A stretch of DNA of 13,857 bases. Source: Rubritepida sp. Lineage in GTDB: Bacteria; Pseudomonadota; Alphaproteobacteria; Acetobacterales; Acetobacteraceae. The notes under the pieces are model-generated. The model was not told the DNA's origin and made no database searches. It was given only the letters and a program-made list of their open reading frames with translations. The stretch spans positions 1-13,857 of the forward strand of contig JACMRO010000439.1 in NCBI GenBank assembly GCA_014376425.1. The letters run 5' to 3'. The translations under genes were made by a program, and so were the position numbers. Below are positions 1 through 6,442 of this stretch, piece after piece (position 1 is the stretch's first letter; the number at the start of each line of letters is the position of its first letter).

Positions 1-676
1 CCCCCACTGGCCGCTCGCCCAGGCTGTGGCCCGCCACCCCGCCGACCTCGCCATCGACGGGGCGGGCGACGGCCAGCGCCGCTTGCAGGGCCGGGCTGCT
101 GGCGGGCTCAACAGTGATGATGGCGGCCGAACCCGCGTACCAGGCCGCCACCCCGCCGATCAGCCCGCCGCCGCCCACGGCCACCAGCACATGGGTCAAT
201 TCAGGCGCGTCCTGCTGCCATTCGAGCGCGACGGTGCCCTGTCCGGCCAGCACGTCGGGGTGGTCGTAGGCGTGCACCTGAATGGCGCCGGTGCGGGCGG
301 CGTGCGCCTGGCTGGCGGCCAGCGCGTCGGCATAGCGGGCGCCGCCCACCACCAGCCGCGCGCCCTCGGCAAGGATGCGGGCCTGCTTGGCCGGGCTGCT
401 GACCTCGGGCACGAAAATGTCGGCCCTGGCACCCAGCACGCGTGCGGCCAGCGCCACCGCCACGCCGTGATTGCCGCCGGAGGCTGCGACGACGCCGGCC
501 GACAGGTCGCCCGCGCGGCGCAGCCGGTTGAAGGCGCCTCGCACCTTGAAGCTGCCGCCGCGCTGCAGGCTCTCCAGCTTCAGGCACCACCCATTATCCA
601 GCCGCAGAAGCGGGGTGTGGCGGATGTCGCCGGCGATGCGGGCGTGGGCTGCGGTGATCTCGGCGCGGCTGGTCAT
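1..676 (-). CDS. Threonine/serine dehydratase, PLP-dependent (3' end cut by window edge)
   Basis: This is a fold-type II pyridoxal-phosphate enzyme of the threonine/serine dehydratase group, expected to deaminate L-threonine or L-serine to a 2-oxo acid in the cytoplasm. About 225 residues are visible. They include the PLP-lysine motif GGSFKVRGAFNRL (Lys44), the cofactor-ring motif ASGGNHG near residues 65-71, a SSPAKQARI segment, and the phosphate-binding glycine loop VAVGGGGLIGG. The frame is still open at base 1, so the C-terminal third is missing. The ATG at 674-676 was chosen because homologous-looking sequence begins about 20 residues later (IRHTPLLRL). A GTG at 689-691 is an in-frame alternative, and neither has a clear Shine-Dalgarno sequence. 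The gene diverges from the RTX phosphoesterase gene. The exact substrate (threonine, serine, or racemase activity) cannot be told from sequence alone. Confidence 0.88.
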   Translation of the reverse strand, partial: MTSRAEITAAHARIAGDIRHTPLLRLDNGWCLKLESLQRGGSFKVRGAFNRLRRAGDLSAGVVAASGGNHGVAVALAARVLGARADIFVPEVSSPAKQARILAEGARLVVGGARYADALAASQAHAARTGAIQVHAYDHPDVLAGQGTVALEWQQDAPELTHVLVAVGGGGLIGGVAAWYAGSAAIITVEPASSPALQAALAVARPVDGEVGGVAGHSLGERPVG

Positions 677-895
677 GCCGCCGGTGTGCACAATACCCGC
701 CGGCTGTGAAAGCCCTGGCCGCCCGACATAGGAAAGTGACGCAAACCACCGTGTTCCCACGGCAGATCAATGAAATTCACGGCGGTGACGGCATCCCGGC
801 GAACTTAACCATTCCGCAACACTTGCCGGCTGGAAGGGCAGGCAGCGGCCGGCCAGACACTTCCCGCAAGTCCTGAACCCACCGGAGAGTTCCTT
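677..895. promoter_or_regulatory. Divergent intergenic region between dehydratase and RTX phosphoesterase
   Basis: No convincing gene is seen in these 219 bases, which must hold both divergent promoters. A short AT-richer stretch contains TTAACCATT at 805-813, which resembles a CtrA half-site of alphaproteobacteria (resemblance only). Small hairpins are possible at 749-762 (CCGTG/CACGG, loop TTCC) and 777-788 (TCAC/GTGA). A good ribosome-binding site, GGAGAG at 884-889, lies 6 bases before the ATG at 896 and fixes that start. No unambiguous -35/-10 pair could be picked by eye. Confidence 0.4.
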
Positions 896-3838
896 ATGTC
901 TGGCAACTACACGCTGCAGATTCTGCACGCATCGGATTTCGAAGGCGGCGTCGAGGCGGTGGCCCGGGCGAAGAACTTCGCCGCCATCGTCGACCGGCTG
1001 GAAGACCAGGTCGCCAACAGCATCACCCTGTCCTCCGGTGACAACTTCATCCCCGGACCCTTCACCGCCGCCGGCACCGACGCCTCGGTGCGCGATGAGA
1101 TCGCCAGCTACTACGAGCAGTTCTTCGGCCTGGCGGCGGGCAGCCTCACCGGCATCCGCAACGCGACCACGGGCTTCAACGTGGCCGACATCGCCATCCT
1201 GAACGCCATCGGCATCCAGGCCAGCACCATCGGCAACCATGAGTTCGACCTCGGGCCCAACGCCTTCGCCGGTTCGTTCGACTTCATTGCGTCGCTGCCG
1301 GCCGCACCCGGCCAGCCCACGCTGGCCAGCATCACCAGCATCGGCGCGCAGTTCCCCTACCTGTCGAGTAACCTGAACTTCGCCAGCGAAGGGTCGCTGT
1401 CGGGCCTGTTCACCACCACGCTGCAGGACGCCGGCGCCTACCTGACCACTGCGGCCGAACTTGCCACCGGTGCCGGCATCCGCGCCGAGGCAACGGGGCG
1501 CGAGATGGCGCCCTGGACCAGCATCACCAAGGGCGGCCAGACGCTGGGCATCGTCGCCGTCACCACCCAGGTGCAGGCCTCGATCACCACGCTGGGCAAC
1601 GTGACGGTGCTGGACCCGAGCGGCGATGGCGGCCGCGACAACATGGACGAACTGGTGGCGATCCTGCAGCCGCAGGTCAACCAGATGATCGCGCAGGGGA
1701 TCAACAAGATCATCCTGATGAGCCACCTGCAGAACATCGCCAATGAGCGGCTGCTGGTCACCAAGCTGTCGGGCGTCGACGTCATCATCGGTGGCGGCAG
1801 CCACACCCTGTTCGCCGATGCGACCGACCTGGTGGGCCCGGGCGACGTGGTGGGCGGCGGTTACCCCGAATTCTACACCGGCCTGGGCGGCGGCCGCGTG
1901 GCGCTGATCAACACCGAGGCCAACTACAAGTATGTCGGCCGCCTGGTCATCGATTTCGACGCTGCCGGCAACATCATCGAAGCCAGCGTCAAGGCCGCCA
2001 CCAGCGGCGCCTACGTCACCACCGACATCGGCGTCGACCGGGTGCTGGGCAACAACGACGGCACGCTGAGCGCGGCCGAACAGGCGCTCATCTTCGCCGA
2101 TGGCACCCGGGGCGGCGAGGTCCAGCAGATCACCGACGCGATCGGCGCGGTGATCAACCTCAAGGACGGCGCCATCTGGGGCTATTCCAACGTCTATCTG
2201 GAAGGCGACCGCATCTTCGGCCGCAACCAGGAGATCAACCTGGGCTCGCTCTCGGCCGACGCCAACCTGGCGGTCGCCAAGAACGCGCTGGGCACCGCCT
2301 TCGTGGGCAGCCTGAAGAATGGCGGCGGCACCCGCAGCGCCATCGGCAACATCGACCCCGCCACTGGCGCCAAGACGCAGACGCTGGCCAACCCGTCCGC
2401 CGGCAAGCCCGCCGGTGCCATCTCGACGCTGGACATCGAGAACGCGCTGCGCTTCGACAACAAGCTGGTGGTGTTCGACACCACGGCGTCCGGCCTCAAG
2501 GCCATCCTGGAGCACGGGCTGGGCCTGCCTGCCAATGCCGGCGGCTATGCCCAGATCGGTGGCCTGAAAGTGGCGTTCGACCCCAGCCGCGCGGCGGGCA
2601 ACCGCATCGTCAGCCTGGCGATGACCGACATCGACGGCAATGTCATCGCCCGCATCGTCGAGAATGGCGTGGTCGCCGCTGGCGCGCCGGCCGCCATCTC
2701 GATGACCAGCCTGAGCTTCACGGCGAACGGCGGCGACGGCTACCCGATCAAGGCGAACGCCACCAACTTTCGCTACATCCTGTTCGACGGCAGCCTGAGC
2801 ACCGCGATCGACCCGACGCTGGACCTGACCTCGGCCGTGACGGCGGCGAGCGTGGGCCAATCCCTCGCCACCATCCTGGGCGAGCAGCGGGCGTTCCAGA
2901 TCCTGCTGGCCGACAAGTACGGCACCCCGGCGAAGGCCTACGCCACGGCCGACACGGCGCAGAGCCTGGACACCCGCATCCAGAACCTCAACGTCCGCGG
3001 CGACACCGCACTGGATGCGCCGCCGATCAACGGCGACGCGTCCAGCCAGACCCTGCATGGCGGCGTGGGCGATGACAGCATCGCGGCCGGCGGCGGCAAC
3101 GACGCGGTGGCCGGCGGCGTGGGCGACGACACGATCGACGGCGGCCCGGGCAACGACCAGGTGGTCGGCGGCGATGGCCGCGACGTGGTGATCGGCGGCA
3201 CGGGCGCTGACGCGCTCTATGGCGGCACGGGGCTCGACATCGCCATCGGCGGCACGGGTGACGACGGCTACACCATCGAGGACGTGTCCGACATCATCAT
3301 TGAAAATCCCGGCGAGGGTACCGACAGCGCCTTCGTGTTCGTCGACAACTGGACGGCGCCGGCCAACCTCGAAGCCATCTATCTCTTCGGCGGCGCCACC
3401 CGGGTGCTGGGCGCGGGGGCCGATGACACGCTGGTGGCGAACGTCACGCTGGGCAGCATCATCGGCGGTGGTGGCGGCCGCGACACGATCTACGGCCAGG
3501 CCGGCAACGACAGCCTCTCGGGCGATACGGGCGATGATGTGATCTATGGCGGCGCCGGGCAGGACACGCTGACCGGCGGGGCTGGCCAGGACCAGCTGGT
3601 GGGCGGCGGCGGCGCCGATGTGTTCGGCTTCACCGAGCCAGGCTGGGGCTACGACCAGGTCTTCGACTTCTCCCGCGCCGAGGGTGACCGCTTCGACATG
3701 CGCGGCAGTGGCGCGACCAGCTTTGCCCAGCTCGGCGTCGCCACCCTCGGGGCGGATACGGCGGTGACGTTCGGGGCCAGCCGCTTCGACGTCTATGGCG
3801 TGACCGGGTTGCTGGCGAGCGACTTTATATTCGCCTGA
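896..3838 (+). CDS. RTX-family secreted 5'-nucleotidase / metallophosphoesterase
   Basis: This 980-residue protein joins a UshA-like metallophosphoesterase to C-terminal RTX calcium-binding repeats. It probably hydrolyses nucleotides or phosphate esters outside the cell. Visible metal-site motifs are HASDFEGG (11-18), SSGDNF (46-51), GNHEFD (113-118), SH (276-277) and GGGSHT (299-304). The first motif reads D14-x-E16 instead of the usual D-x-H. A 5'-nucleotidase C-terminal domain spans about 440-680, with NALRFDNKL near 514 and GGDGYP near 613. RTX nonapeptides occur in two blocks, about 722-793 and 857-911, separated by a beta-rich linker of the kind often found in RTX proteins. There is no N-terminal signal peptide. 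The C-terminus ends in the hydrophobic DFIFA, so type I secretion is inferred. No ABC exporter or membrane-fusion gene is in the window. The ATG at 896 has a good GGAGAG ribosome-binding site. Confidence 0.92.
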   Translation: MSGNYTLQILHASDFEGGVEAVARAKNFAAIVDRLEDQVANSITLSSGDNFIPGPFTAAGTDASVRDEIASYYEQFFGLAAGSLTGIRNATTGFNVADIAILNAIGIQASTIGNHEFDLGPNAFAGSFDFIASLPAAPGQPTLASITSIGAQFPYLSSNLNFASEGSLSGLFTTTLQDAGAYLTTAAELATGAGIRAEATGREMAPWTSITKGGQTLGIVAVTTQVQASITTLGNVTVLDPSGDGGRDNMDELVAILQPQVNQMIAQGINKIILMSHLQNIANERLLVTKLSGVDVIIGGGSHTLFADATDLVGPGDVVGGGYPEFYTGLGGGRVALINTEANYKYVGRLVIDFDAAGNIIEASVKAATSGAYVTTDIGVDRVLGNNDGTLSAAEQALIFADGTRGGEVQQITDAIGAVINLKDGAIWGYSNVYLEGDRIFGRNQEINLGSLSADANLAVAKNALGTAFVGSLKNGGGTRSAIGNIDPATGAKTQTLANPSAGKPAGAISTLDIENALRFDNKLVVFDTTASGLKAILEHGLGLPANAGGYAQIGGLKVAFDPSRAAGNRIVSLAMTDIDGNVIARIVENGVVAAGAPAAISMTSLSFTANGGDGYPIKANATNFRYILFDGSLSTAIDPTLDLTSAVTAASVGQSLATILGEQRAFQILLADKYGTPAKAYATADTAQSLDTRIQNLNVRGDTALDAPPINGDASSQTLHGGVGDDSIAAGGGNDAVAGGVGDDTIDGGPGNDQVVGGDGRDVVIGGTGADALYGGTGLDIAIGGTGDDGYTIEDVSDIIIENPGEGTDSAFVFVDNWTAPANLEAIYLFGGATRVLGAGADDTLVANVTLGSIIGGGGGRDTIYGQAGNDSLSGDTGDDVIYGGAGQDTLTGGAGQDQLVGGGGADVFGFTEPGWGYDQVFDFSRAEGDRFDMRGSGATSFAQLGVATLGADTAVTFGASRFDVYGVTGLLASDFIFA
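3059..3275 (+). repeat. RTX nonapeptide repeat block 1 (coding)
   Basis: About eight GGxGxDxxx-type nonapeptides are encoded in tandem (for example GVGDDTIDG, GPGNDQVVG, GTGADALYG), roughly residues 722-793 of the RTX phosphoesterase. Such repeats form a parallel beta-roll that binds calcium after secretion. The 27-bp period is visible in the DNA as recurring ggcggc-rich units. Confidence 0.9.
3464..3630 (+). repeat. RTX nonapeptide repeat block 2 (coding)
   Basis: About six further nonapeptides (for example QAGNDSLSG, DTGDDVIYG, GAGQDTLTG, GAGQDQLVG) cover residues 857-911 or so. They end at GADVFGF, a typical transition into the C-terminal secretion region. Confidence 0.88.
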
Positions 3839-3843
3839 CGCGC

Positions 3844-3876
3844 CCGGGGCAGCTCCGGGGCAGGTCCGGGGCGGCC
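3844..3876. repeat. Three tandem 11-bp repeats just after the RTX gene
   Basis: Three head-to-tail units, CCGGGGCAGCT, CCGGGGCAGGT and CCGGGGCGGCC, begin 5 bases after the RTX stop codon. Parts can pair (CCCGG 3843-3847 with CCGGG 3855-3859), so the stretch might help end transcription, although no T-run follows. Confidence 0.75.
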
Positions 3877-3937
3877 AGGTGTGGGCCATGCGTCGGCTGG
3901 TTCGCGCCCCGATTTTGCTGAGCGCCCGCTTTCCGCC

Positions 3938-3953
3938 CCGGCCCCGGGGCCGG
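3938..3953. terminator. 16-bp perfect palindrome, possible terminator stem
   Basis: CCGGCCCCGGGGCCGG is a perfect inverted repeat lying 100 bases downstream of the RTX stop codon. It could form a very stable stem in RNA if a few central bases loop out. No T-tract follows, so intrinsic termination is uncertain. It may instead be a by-product of the extreme local G+C content. Confidence 0.35.
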
Positions 3954-4126
3954 CCCCGGCCTGCCAGGGGTGGGCCCCCGCGCAGGCCGGGTTCGCGCGT
4001 TCGTGCTGGATGACGCCCCCGCACCGGGGCCGGGGCCCACCGCGGTCGGTCCGCGCCCGCTCTTCCGCCCGCGCCCCGTTTGGGCCACAAACTAACCTGG
4101 ATGACATACAGCCGGATCTTTGGCCC

Positions 4127-4573
4127 ATGCGTCTGCACGCCACCTGCGTCGCTCATCACGGCGCGGGGCTCCTGCTGCTGGGTGTCCCCGGCGCCGGCAA
4201 ATCCGCCCTGGCGTTGCGGCTTCTGGAGCGGGGCTGGACGCTGGTGGCCGATGACCAGGTGGAGATCGCCGTGTCCGGGCAGGGCCTGATGGCGACCCCA
4301 CCCGTGGACGGGGCAGGCCGGCTGGAAGTGCGCGGCCTGGGCATCTTCCACCGGCTGCCGCACGCCCCGGCCGGGCTGGTGCTGGTGGCGCGGCTGCGGC
4401 CGGCGGGGACCATCCCACGCCTGCCCGAACCCGCCCGTTGGCGGGCGCATGGGCTGGAGCTGCCGCAATTCCCCCTCGACGCAGGCGACGTCGCGGCGCC
4501 CGAGAAGGCCGCCTGGGCGATGCGCGCGGCACAGGGCACGCTGACGCAGGTTTGCGGAGCATTCGCGCCATGA
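4127..4573 (+). CDS. hprK: HPr kinase/phosphorylase, short alphaproteobacterial form
   Basis: This 148-residue protein corresponds to the catalytic C-terminal domain of HPr kinase and lacks the N-terminal domain of Firmicutes enzymes, which is normal in alphaproteobacteria. It would phosphorylate a serine of HPr (Ser72 of the HPr encoded downstream) and may also remove that phosphate. The sequence shows LHATCVA (3-9), the P-loop GVPGAGKS (19-26), LVADDQVEI (39-47; Asp42 and Asp43 are the likely catalytic and metal-binding acids), and the RGLGIF signature. The ATG at 4127 was chosen because family similarity starts at once with MRLHATCVA. The frame stays open upstream to about 3881, but that part is low-complexity and resembles the spacer. 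No clear ribosome-binding site is seen. It is the first gene of a five-gene PTS operon. Confidence 0.88.
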   Translation: MRLHATCVAHHGAGLLLLGVPGAGKSALALRLLERGWTLVADDQVEIAVSGQGLMATPPVDGAGRLEVRGLGIFHRLPHAPAGLVLVARLRPAGTIPRLPEPARWRAHGLELPQFPLDAGDVAAPEKAAWAMRAAQGTLTQVCGAFAP

Positions 4574-4599
4574 CCAGGCAGCCCGGCATGGCCGCATGA
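4570..4599 (+). promoter_or_regulatory. Nine-codon bridging mini-ORF between hprK and rapZ
   Basis: An ATG at 4570-4572 overlaps the hprK stop TGA (4571-4573). It opens a frame encoding MTRQPGMAA, whose stop TGA (4597-4599) overlaps the rapZ ATG (4596-4598). Both joints are ATGA. Since rapZ lacks a clear Shine-Dalgarno sequence, ribosomes could be handed on by termination-reinitiation. The geometry is read directly from the sequence, and the function is inference. Confidence 0.4.
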
Positions 4600-5549
4600 G
4601 CCGCCCCGTCGTCATCGTCACCGGGCTGTCGGGCGCCGGCCGCAATTCGATCCTCAACATCCTGGAGGATCTGGGCTTCGAGACCGTGGACAACCCGCCG
4701 CTGGCGGTGCTCGAGGCGCTGCTGGGCGATGGCGAACTGCCGATCGCGGTGGGCGTCGACACCCGATCACGCGGTTTCGATCCGCCGGCGCTGCTGGCCA
4801 TTCTGCAACGATTGCGGCAACGGGCCGATCTGTCGCCCACCCTGGTCTTCGCCACCGCCGACGATACCGTGCTGCTGCGCCGCTACACCGAAACCCGGCG
4901 CCGCCACCCGCTGGCGCCCGGCGGCCCGCTGGGCACCCGGGTGCAGGATGGCATCGCGCGTGAGATCCAGCTGATGGCGCCGCTGCGCGAAGCTGCTGAC
5001 CTGGTGGTGGACACGACCGAGGTGCCGCTGCCGGCCTTGCGCCGCGCCATGGAGTCGCGCTTCCGGCCGGCGGGCGCGGCCGGGCTGTCGATCACCGTGC
5101 TGTCCTTCGGCTTTCCGAAAGGTCTGCCGCGCGAGGCTGACCTGGTGTTCGACATGCGGTTCCTGCGCAATCCGCACTATATCCCGGGCCTGCAGCCGAT
5201 GACCGGGCGCGACCCGGGTGTGGCCGGCTACGTCGCCGGCGACCCGGCCTTCGCGACCTTCTGGGCAGGGCTGACCGGGCTGCTCGACCCGCTGCTGCCG
5301 CGCTACGCGGCGGAGGGGAAGAAGTACCTGACCATCGCCGTTGGCTGCACTGGCGGGCGGCACCGTTCCGTCTTCGTGGCCGAGAAACTGGCGACGCACC
5401 TGGCCAGCGCCGCCACCATGCATGGATGGCGGGTGGAGCTGCACCACCGGGAATTGCCTGACGGGCCGCGTGGCGCTAATGCCGCGCCTCCCGATACGCA
5501 GCCGGCTTCGCCGCTGCGCGCCCCCCACCCGACGCAGGCCGACGCATGA
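4596..5549 (+). CDS. rapZ: RapZ-family nucleotide-binding protein / RNase adapter
   Basis: This 317-residue protein is a RapZ (YvcJ/YhbJ) family member. In enterobacteria RapZ senses glucosamine-6-phosphate and guides RNase E to the small RNA GlmZ. The role in alphaproteobacteria is less clear, but the gene commonly sits with PTS genes. Visible are an N-terminal P-loop-like GLSGAGRNS (10-18), EDLGFETVDNPPL, the LRRYTETRRRHPL motif, SFGFPKGLP near 168, DMRFLRNPHYI, and the family-typical CTGGRHRSVFVAEKL near 250. The P-loop lysine position is Arg16 followed by Asn17, so nucleotide binding may be altered. The last 30 or so residues are a proline/alanine-rich tail. The ATG at 4596 is the only good start. 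It overlaps the stop of a nine-codon mini-ORF that begins on the hprK stop codon. Confidence 0.93.
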   Translation: MSRPVVIVTGLSGAGRNSILNILEDLGFETVDNPPLAVLEALLGDGELPIAVGVDTRSRGFDPPALLAILQRLRQRADLSPTLVFATADDTVLLRRYTETRRRHPLAPGGPLGTRVQDGIAREIQLMAPLREAADLVVDTTEVPLPALRRAMESRFRPAGAAGLSITVLSFGFPKGLPREADLVFDMRFLRNPHYIPGLQPMTGRDPGVAGYVAGDPAFATFWAGLTGLLDPLLPRYAAEGKKYLTIAVGCTGGRHRSVFVAEKLATHLASAATMHGWRVELHHRELPDGPRGANAAPPDTQPASPLRAPHPTQADA

Positions 5550-5581
5550 AGCCCTCACTTAAAGTCCCCCCGCGCCGATGA
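5546..5581 (+). promoter_or_regulatory. Eleven-codon bridging mini-ORF between rapZ and EIIA
   Basis: The ATG at 5546-5548 overlaps the rapZ stop TGA (5547-5549). The frame encodes MKPSLKVPPRR and ends at TGA 5579-5581, which overlaps the EIIA start ATG (5578-5580). This repeats the double-ATGA arrangement of the previous junction. The EIIA gene has no recognisable Shine-Dalgarno sequence, so translational coupling through this mini-ORF is plausible but unproven. Confidence 0.4.
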
Positions 5582-5988
5582 TCGGCCTGGTCCTCGTCAC
5601 CCACGGCCGCCTGGCGGAAGAACTGCGCCTGGCGATGGGGCATGTGGTGGGGCCGCAACGCGCGGTCGCCACCGTGTGCATCGGCCCGGAAGACGACATG
5701 GAAGGCCGGCGGACCGACATCCGCGAGAGCATCGGCGCGGTCGATCAGGGCGACGGGGTGGTGCTGCTGACCGACATCCTGGGCGGCACGCCGTCCAATC
5801 TGGCGCTGTCGCTCTCGAACGGGCGGGTCAAGGTCATAGCGGGTGTCAACTTGCCGATGCTGGTGAAACTGGCGAAGATACGCGGCAGCGAGCCGCTGGC
5901 CGAGGCGGTCGACCACGCCGCCCAGGCGGGCCGCAAATATATCACGGCCGGCGACGACGCGCCGGGCAGCGCCCACAAGCCCTCCTGA
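5578..5988 (+). CDS. PTS EIIA component, mannose family
   Basis: A 136-residue cytoplasmic EIIA domain of the mannose family, expected to accept phosphate from HPr on a histidine. The active-site segment IGLVLVTHGRLAEEL places the phospho-histidine at His9. The second conserved motif, TDILGGTPSN (65-74), supplies Asp66, which normally supports the histidine. The remainder (VIAGVNLPMLVKL) is also typical. No EIIB, EIIC or EIID partner is encoded nearby, so the protein is probably regulatory and not involved in transport. It lies 28 bases after rapZ and 12 bases before the HPr gene. The start has no ribosome-binding site of its own, and its ATG overlaps the stop of a short bridging ORF. In alphaproteobacteria this EIIA is often annotated as ManX or PtsM-like. 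Confidence 0.93.
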   Translation: MIGLVLVTHGRLAEELRLAMGHVVGPQRAVATVCIGPEDDMEGRRTDIRESIGAVDQGDGVVLLTDILGGTPSNLALSLSNGRVKVIAGVNLPMLVKLAKIRGSEPLAEAVDHAAQAGRKYITAGDDAPGSAHKPS

Positions 5989-6000
5989 GGACCCAGCCGC

Positions 6001-6345
6001 ATGGATCAGCAACCCGCCATGACCGGCAGCACCGAAGGCGAAGGTTGCGGCTGCCCCGAACCCGGCACCGGCGCGCATGTGCTGCGACGCCGCGTCGGCA
6101 TCCGCAACAGCCGCGGCTTGCACGCCCGCGCCGCCGCCAAACTGGTGACGGTCGCCGAGCGCTTCGCCGCCTGCCTGCACGTGCTGCGGGATGGCCAGGC
6201 GGTGCCCGCCTGCTCGATCATGGGGCTGATGATGCTGGGCGCCGGCCAGGGCAGCGAAATCGAGATCACCGCCGAGGGGTGGGACGCCAAGGAAGCGCTC
6301 GAGGCGGTGGCCGCCCTGGTCGAGGCCGGATTTCATGAGGATTAG
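6001..6345 (+). CDS. ptsH: HPr phosphocarrier protein with N-terminal extension
   Basis: This 114-residue HPr relays phosphate from enzyme I to EIIA. The histidine site reads NSRGLHARAAAKLV, with His41 as the phosphorylated residue. The HPr-kinase site is ACSIMGLMML, with Ser72. The 31-residue spacing matches the classic His15/Ser46 pair, so both control points are intact and fit the hprK gene upstream. About 26 extra residues precede the HPr fold. They are rich in Gly and acidic residues and contain Cys16-Gly-Cys18. The ATG at 6001 is supported by a TGAGGA ribosome-binding site (5986-5991), formed over the EIIA stop codon, 9 bases upstream. The next ATG (codon 7) has none. Its own stop is followed by a 93-base gap before enzyme I. 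Confidence 0.93.
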   Translation: MDQQPAMTGSTEGEGCGCPEPGTGAHVLRRRVGIRNSRGLHARAAAKLVTVAERFAACLHVLRDGQAVPACSIMGLMMLGAGQGSEIEITAEGWDAKEALEAVAALVEAGFHED

Positions 6346-6442
6346 GCGACACGGCGTTTCGCCCCAGGGGAGGGTTTCGCCCTTTCCTGACCACCTCCCG
6401 GCAAGGGCCACGCCCTTCCCCGGGCAGCTTCCGCCCGCATGA
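6335..6442 (+). promoter_or_regulatory. 35-codon frame linking the HPr gene to enzyme I
   Basis: An ATG at 6335, inside the last codons of the HPr gene in another frame, opens a 35-codon frame through the 93-base gap. It closes at TGA 6440-6442, which overlaps the enzyme I ATG (6439-6441). The peptide is proline- and arginine-rich and resembles no family I know. A short hairpin, AAGGGC/GCCCTT with loop CAC, lies at 6403-6417. The frame could couple translation of the enzyme I gene, which has no visible Shine-Dalgarno sequence, or it could be a chance open frame in G+C-rich DNA. Confidence 0.25.

Larger units (their letters stand above)
3839..4126. other. G+C-rich intergenic spacer before hprK
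   Basis: No convincing gene is seen in these 288 bases. They hold the 11-bp triplet repeat, a 16-bp perfect palindrome at 3938-3953, and repeated CCGGGGC-type words. The last 45 bases are less G+C rich (CACAAACTAACC and TGACATACAG near 4086-4112) and are the likeliest place for the PTS-operon promoter. No strong -35/-10 pair is visible. Confidence 0.5.

Noticed and set aside
26..709. Plus-strand open frame of 227 codons opposite the dehydratase
   Set aside because: The minus strand shows PLP-enzyme motifs throughout, and the plus frame is Gly/Ala/Arg-rich without motifs.
805..813. TTAACCATT as a definite CtrA-binding site upstream of the RTX gene
   Set aside because: Only a half-site resemblance is present, with no second TTAA at the right spacing. 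It is kept only as a note in the intergenic entry.
3059..3630. Repeats in the RTX gene as a possible CRISPR or satellite array
   Set aside because: They are in-frame 27-bp units encoding canonical GGxGxD nonapeptides, fully explained by the RTX beta-roll.
3881..4126. Possible N-terminal extension of HprK by 82 residues
   Set aside because: The upstream part is Arg/Pro/Ala low-complexity encoded by the G+C-rich spacer. Short alphaproteobacterial HprK proteins start with the L-H-A-T-x-V-A segment.
767..4855. Very long minus-strand open frame (1,362 codons) opposite the RTX phosphoesterase, hprK and the start of rapZ
   Set aside because: Its peptide is low-complexity and mirrors the RTX, hprK and rapZ codons on the other strand. 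It crosses several well-supported plus-strand genes and the spacer. Such antisense frames are expected where codons end in G or C.
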